A DNA stretch of 64,000 bases, taken from Microglena sp. YARC. Its lineage: Eukaryota; Chlorophyta; Chlorophyceae; Chlamydomonadales; Chlamydomonadaceae. Shown one piece after another: positions 62,390 through 64,000 of the stretch. The stretch spans positions 53,316,128-53,380,127 of the forward strand of contig CM039463.1 in the NCBI GenBank assembly GCA_022414725.1, read 5' to 3'. A model generated the notes under the pieces. That model ran no database searches. It saw only the letters and a program-made list of their open reading frames with translations, and was not told the DNA's origin. How positions within the stretch are numbered: position 1 is the stretch's first letter; the number at the start of each line of letters is the position of its first letter. A program made the translations under genes and the position numbers.

Positions 62390-62645
62390 AGTGAGGTTGG
62401 GAAGTAATATGAGTTATAAGGTAATGAGTTTTGAGGTTATGATTTACGGTTTGGAGATGCGAGGTTATGAGTTTATGAAGTTACAAGGTTATGAGGTAAT
62501 GAGTTAAGAGTTCTGAGATTGCGAGGTTACGAGTTACGAATGATGAGTTACAAGGTAATGACTTATGAGGTTTTGATGTAAGAGTTCAGAGATTGCGAGG
62601 TTATTAGTTACGATTATGAGTTATGAGTTATGAGTTATGTAACAA
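62390..62645. repeat. GAGTTATGAGGTTAC-type low-complexity repeat
   Basis: Degenerate 7-8 base units (GAGTTAT, GAGGTTA, AAGGTAAT) on the + strand, just inside the right subterminal region. Confidence 0.8.
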
Positions 62646-62659
62646 GATTCAATAATTGT

Positions 62660-62800
62660 CTAGGAATTGTCTCTTTCTCCAAAAACTAGAAAACAATCTT
62701 ATGTTTAAAAACATAAGATGATTCTAAGATAGTAAAGGAATTGTCTCTTTGTCGAAAAACTAGAAAACAATCTTATGTTCAAAAACATAAGAAGATTCGA
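62660..62800. repeat. Subterminal duplication with CTTATG hairpins
   Basis: Two copies, 76 bp apart, of GGAATTGTCTCTTT, AAAAACTAGAAAACAATCTT and ATGTT[T/C]AAAAACATAAG. The last part folds as CTTATGTTT/AAACATAAG. Confidence 0.85.
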
Positions 62801-62892
62801 AGAAATCCAGCAAAAACTCACAAATCAAGAAATTTGCCTAAACGGTCTTTTGATTTGAATCATAAGATTCCACAAATTTAGAAGCATCCACA

Positions 62893-62921
62893 AAATCGGC
62901 CGGGAAGCAGGAACGCCCATT
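62893..62921 (-). repeat. Right terminal inverted repeat
   Basis: Reverse complement of 54610-54638, followed by target duplication ACAA. Confidence 0.85.
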
Positions 62922-62925
62922 ACAA

Positions 62926-64000
62926 GCAATTGACGACTTATGTGGGTTCATCTGCAAAAACCTCCTACCAGAGGGAAATATATTCCCTATGTCTGTTTAC
63001 CGTCTGAAAAAGATGGTTAAGGTACAGTCTTGGAAGGATTATGAAGTCCATGTTTGTACTGAGCCCGGGTGCGTAGGGCACGTTTTCCTTCCGGATGAGG
63101 AATGCTGCCCTAGATGCTCCAAGACTCGATACATCTCCAAGACTGTAGGGGGTCATCTCAGGAAAATACCACGGTCTTGGTTCATTGATTTTGGAGTTAA
63201 GGCCGCTCTGGACAAGATGTTTGCCAACGAGGATTTTTGTGAGCAGAGAGGTTCCACTATTAGCCGTGAGAAGTACCCTGGGAGCTATTGGTCAGGCACT
63301 GAAGCTACTCGCATGCAAAACAGTGTGTTCGAACATTGGGGAGTTGAGTTTGACCACTCTGGCAACAGCTGCTACAAGTTGTTGTTTGACTTTGTCAAGC
63401 CGTATGACCTCACAGGCTACTCCTCCGGAATTTTGGGATTGTCATGTGATGACGTACACCCCAGGAATATAGGTAAAAAGTACAACAACCAGCTGTTGTC
63501 CATCATCCCTGGACCTGCTGAGCCTCAGAACTTAACTCCCTACATCTGGAACACACTATGGGACTTCCAGAAATATGGAGAAGAAGGTGTTATTCTGACA
63601 CAGTTTGGGGGAGATACAATCAACCACAGGCCCTTCTTGACTGGACTATTGGCTGACAGCCCTGCCCGACAAAAGTTGTCAAGGTGGAATGGCACTGGAG
63701 CATACAGAGCCTGTGGGTGGTGCTTGTTCCAGGGTCAAATGTGTGCCAACGTGTCTGGTAAAAAAGGTGGTACAATATACTACAAGGGGTACCATGACGT
63801 GTCCAAAAACCAGGAAGTTTACCCACAAGCGCCCACAGCTGCAGGCTACATACAAGTGCACGATGTCAAAGTGGGACACAGTTGTTTGCAACTTTCACAC
63901 GCTCAACAGATATCACGTGCCCAGCGTGTTGAAGAGGGAGAGGAGGACCCAAGAACAGCTGGCTGCCATGGGCTATCCATGGTTGTACACGTCCTGCCTT
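62926..64000 (+). CDS. CACTA/TNP2-type transposase, continuation, open at window edge
   Basis: A frame with no stop for 358 codons runs from 62926 to the end of the window, continuing the frame of 53902-54609. Features typical of the TNP2/Transposase_21 family: LPEGNIFPMSVYRLKKMVK, the cysteine pairs CTEPGCVGHVFLPDEECCPR then CSKTRY, the FDFVKPYDLTGYSSGILGLS block (transposase core entry), IIPGPAEPQNLTPYIWNTLW, LTGLLADSPARQKLSRW and YRACGWCLFQGQMC. Catalytic residues cannot be assigned with confidence, and the C-terminus is outside the window. There are no stops or frameshifts in this half, in contrast with the single TAA upstream. Confidence 0.75.

Larger units (their letters stand above)
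54610..62921. mobile_element. 8,312 bp TIR DNA transposon of unassigned superfamily
   Basis: Terminal inverted repeats of 29 identical bases start AATGGGCGTTCCTGCTTCCC on each strand (54610-54638 and 62893-62921). The target duplication is ACAA (54606-54609 and 62922-62925). Excision with one target copy restores an open transposase frame (Arg-Gln|Ala-Ile-Asp), which confirms the boundaries. Subterminal regions on both sides are rich in CTTATG/CATAAG motifs, likely transposase-binding sites. Inside are a decayed minus-strand gene (55.0-57.1 kb), a palindrome-rich satellite (57.7-58.9 kb) and a decayed plus-strand gene with methyltransferase-like motifs (59.0-62.2 kb). A 4 bp duplication fits Ginger, Sola or Academ types, but no diagnostic catalytic motif was seen, so the superfamily stays open. 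Confidence 0.8.

Noticed and set aside
62283..62507. 74-codon plus frame
   Set aside because: Its second half translates the GAGTTATGAGG repeat.

Overview
The window looks like nuclear DNA of a eukaryote, most likely a green alga (inference, moderate to low confidence; species not identified). Supports: GT-AG introns whose reading phases match across exons; Ty1/copia LTR elements, a LINE and TIR DNA transposons; a STAND-type NTPase with TIR-like domains and a JmjC-type hydroxylase; and exceptionally long microsatellites, minisatellites and poly-G/poly-C runs. No prokaryotic operons, rRNA genes or CRISPR arrays were seen. Most reading frames here arise from repeat periodicity and are not genes.

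Layout. 1-7.3 kb: consecutive unrelated tandem arrays (pentamers, 100-200 bp satellites, C-rich low complexity, a 20 bp minisatellite) with no credible gene. 7.3-14.6 kb: sparse sequence with short arrays and a recurring SINE-like 3' motif. 14.6-21.6 kb: a young full-length Ty1/copia retrotransposon (A) inserted in a 67 bp minisatellite. 21.7-33.0 kb: three LTR elements nested inside one another (D in C in B), each with a 5 bp target duplication, each keeping gag (B and C also protease) but no recognisable integrase or reverse transcriptase; LTR divergence (B > C > D) agrees with the nesting order. 33.0-36.7 kb: the other end of the minisatellite and a duplicated flank, then gene-poor sequence.

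36.8-43.0 kb: a plus-strand STAND/NLR-like gene with two TIR-like domains and a Walker A NTPase; its introns are filled with CAC repeats, an 18-copy 38 bp minisatellite, poly-C and CA repeats, and the expected WD40 part is not visible. 44.9-48.4 kb: an unrecognised minus-strand multi-exon gene with a duplicated 87-nt exon and two near-perfect palindromes. From a 174 bp shared upstream region a JmjC-like gene runs on the plus strand (48.6-53.75 kb); its 4 kb intron holds a truncated LINE and a 185 bp satellite.

53.9-64.0 kb: a CACTA/TNP2-type transposase gene is split by an 8,312 bp transposon (54610-62921) with 29 bp inverted repeats and a 4 bp target duplication. Removing the element with one target copy rejoins the transposase frame exactly; the frame then stays open to the window edge. 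The inserted element carries a decayed DNA-methyltransferase-like gene on the plus strand, an unidentified decayed gene on the minus strand and a dense array of short palindromes. I could not assign its superfamily; with the nested LTR block it is the part of the window most deserving a second look.
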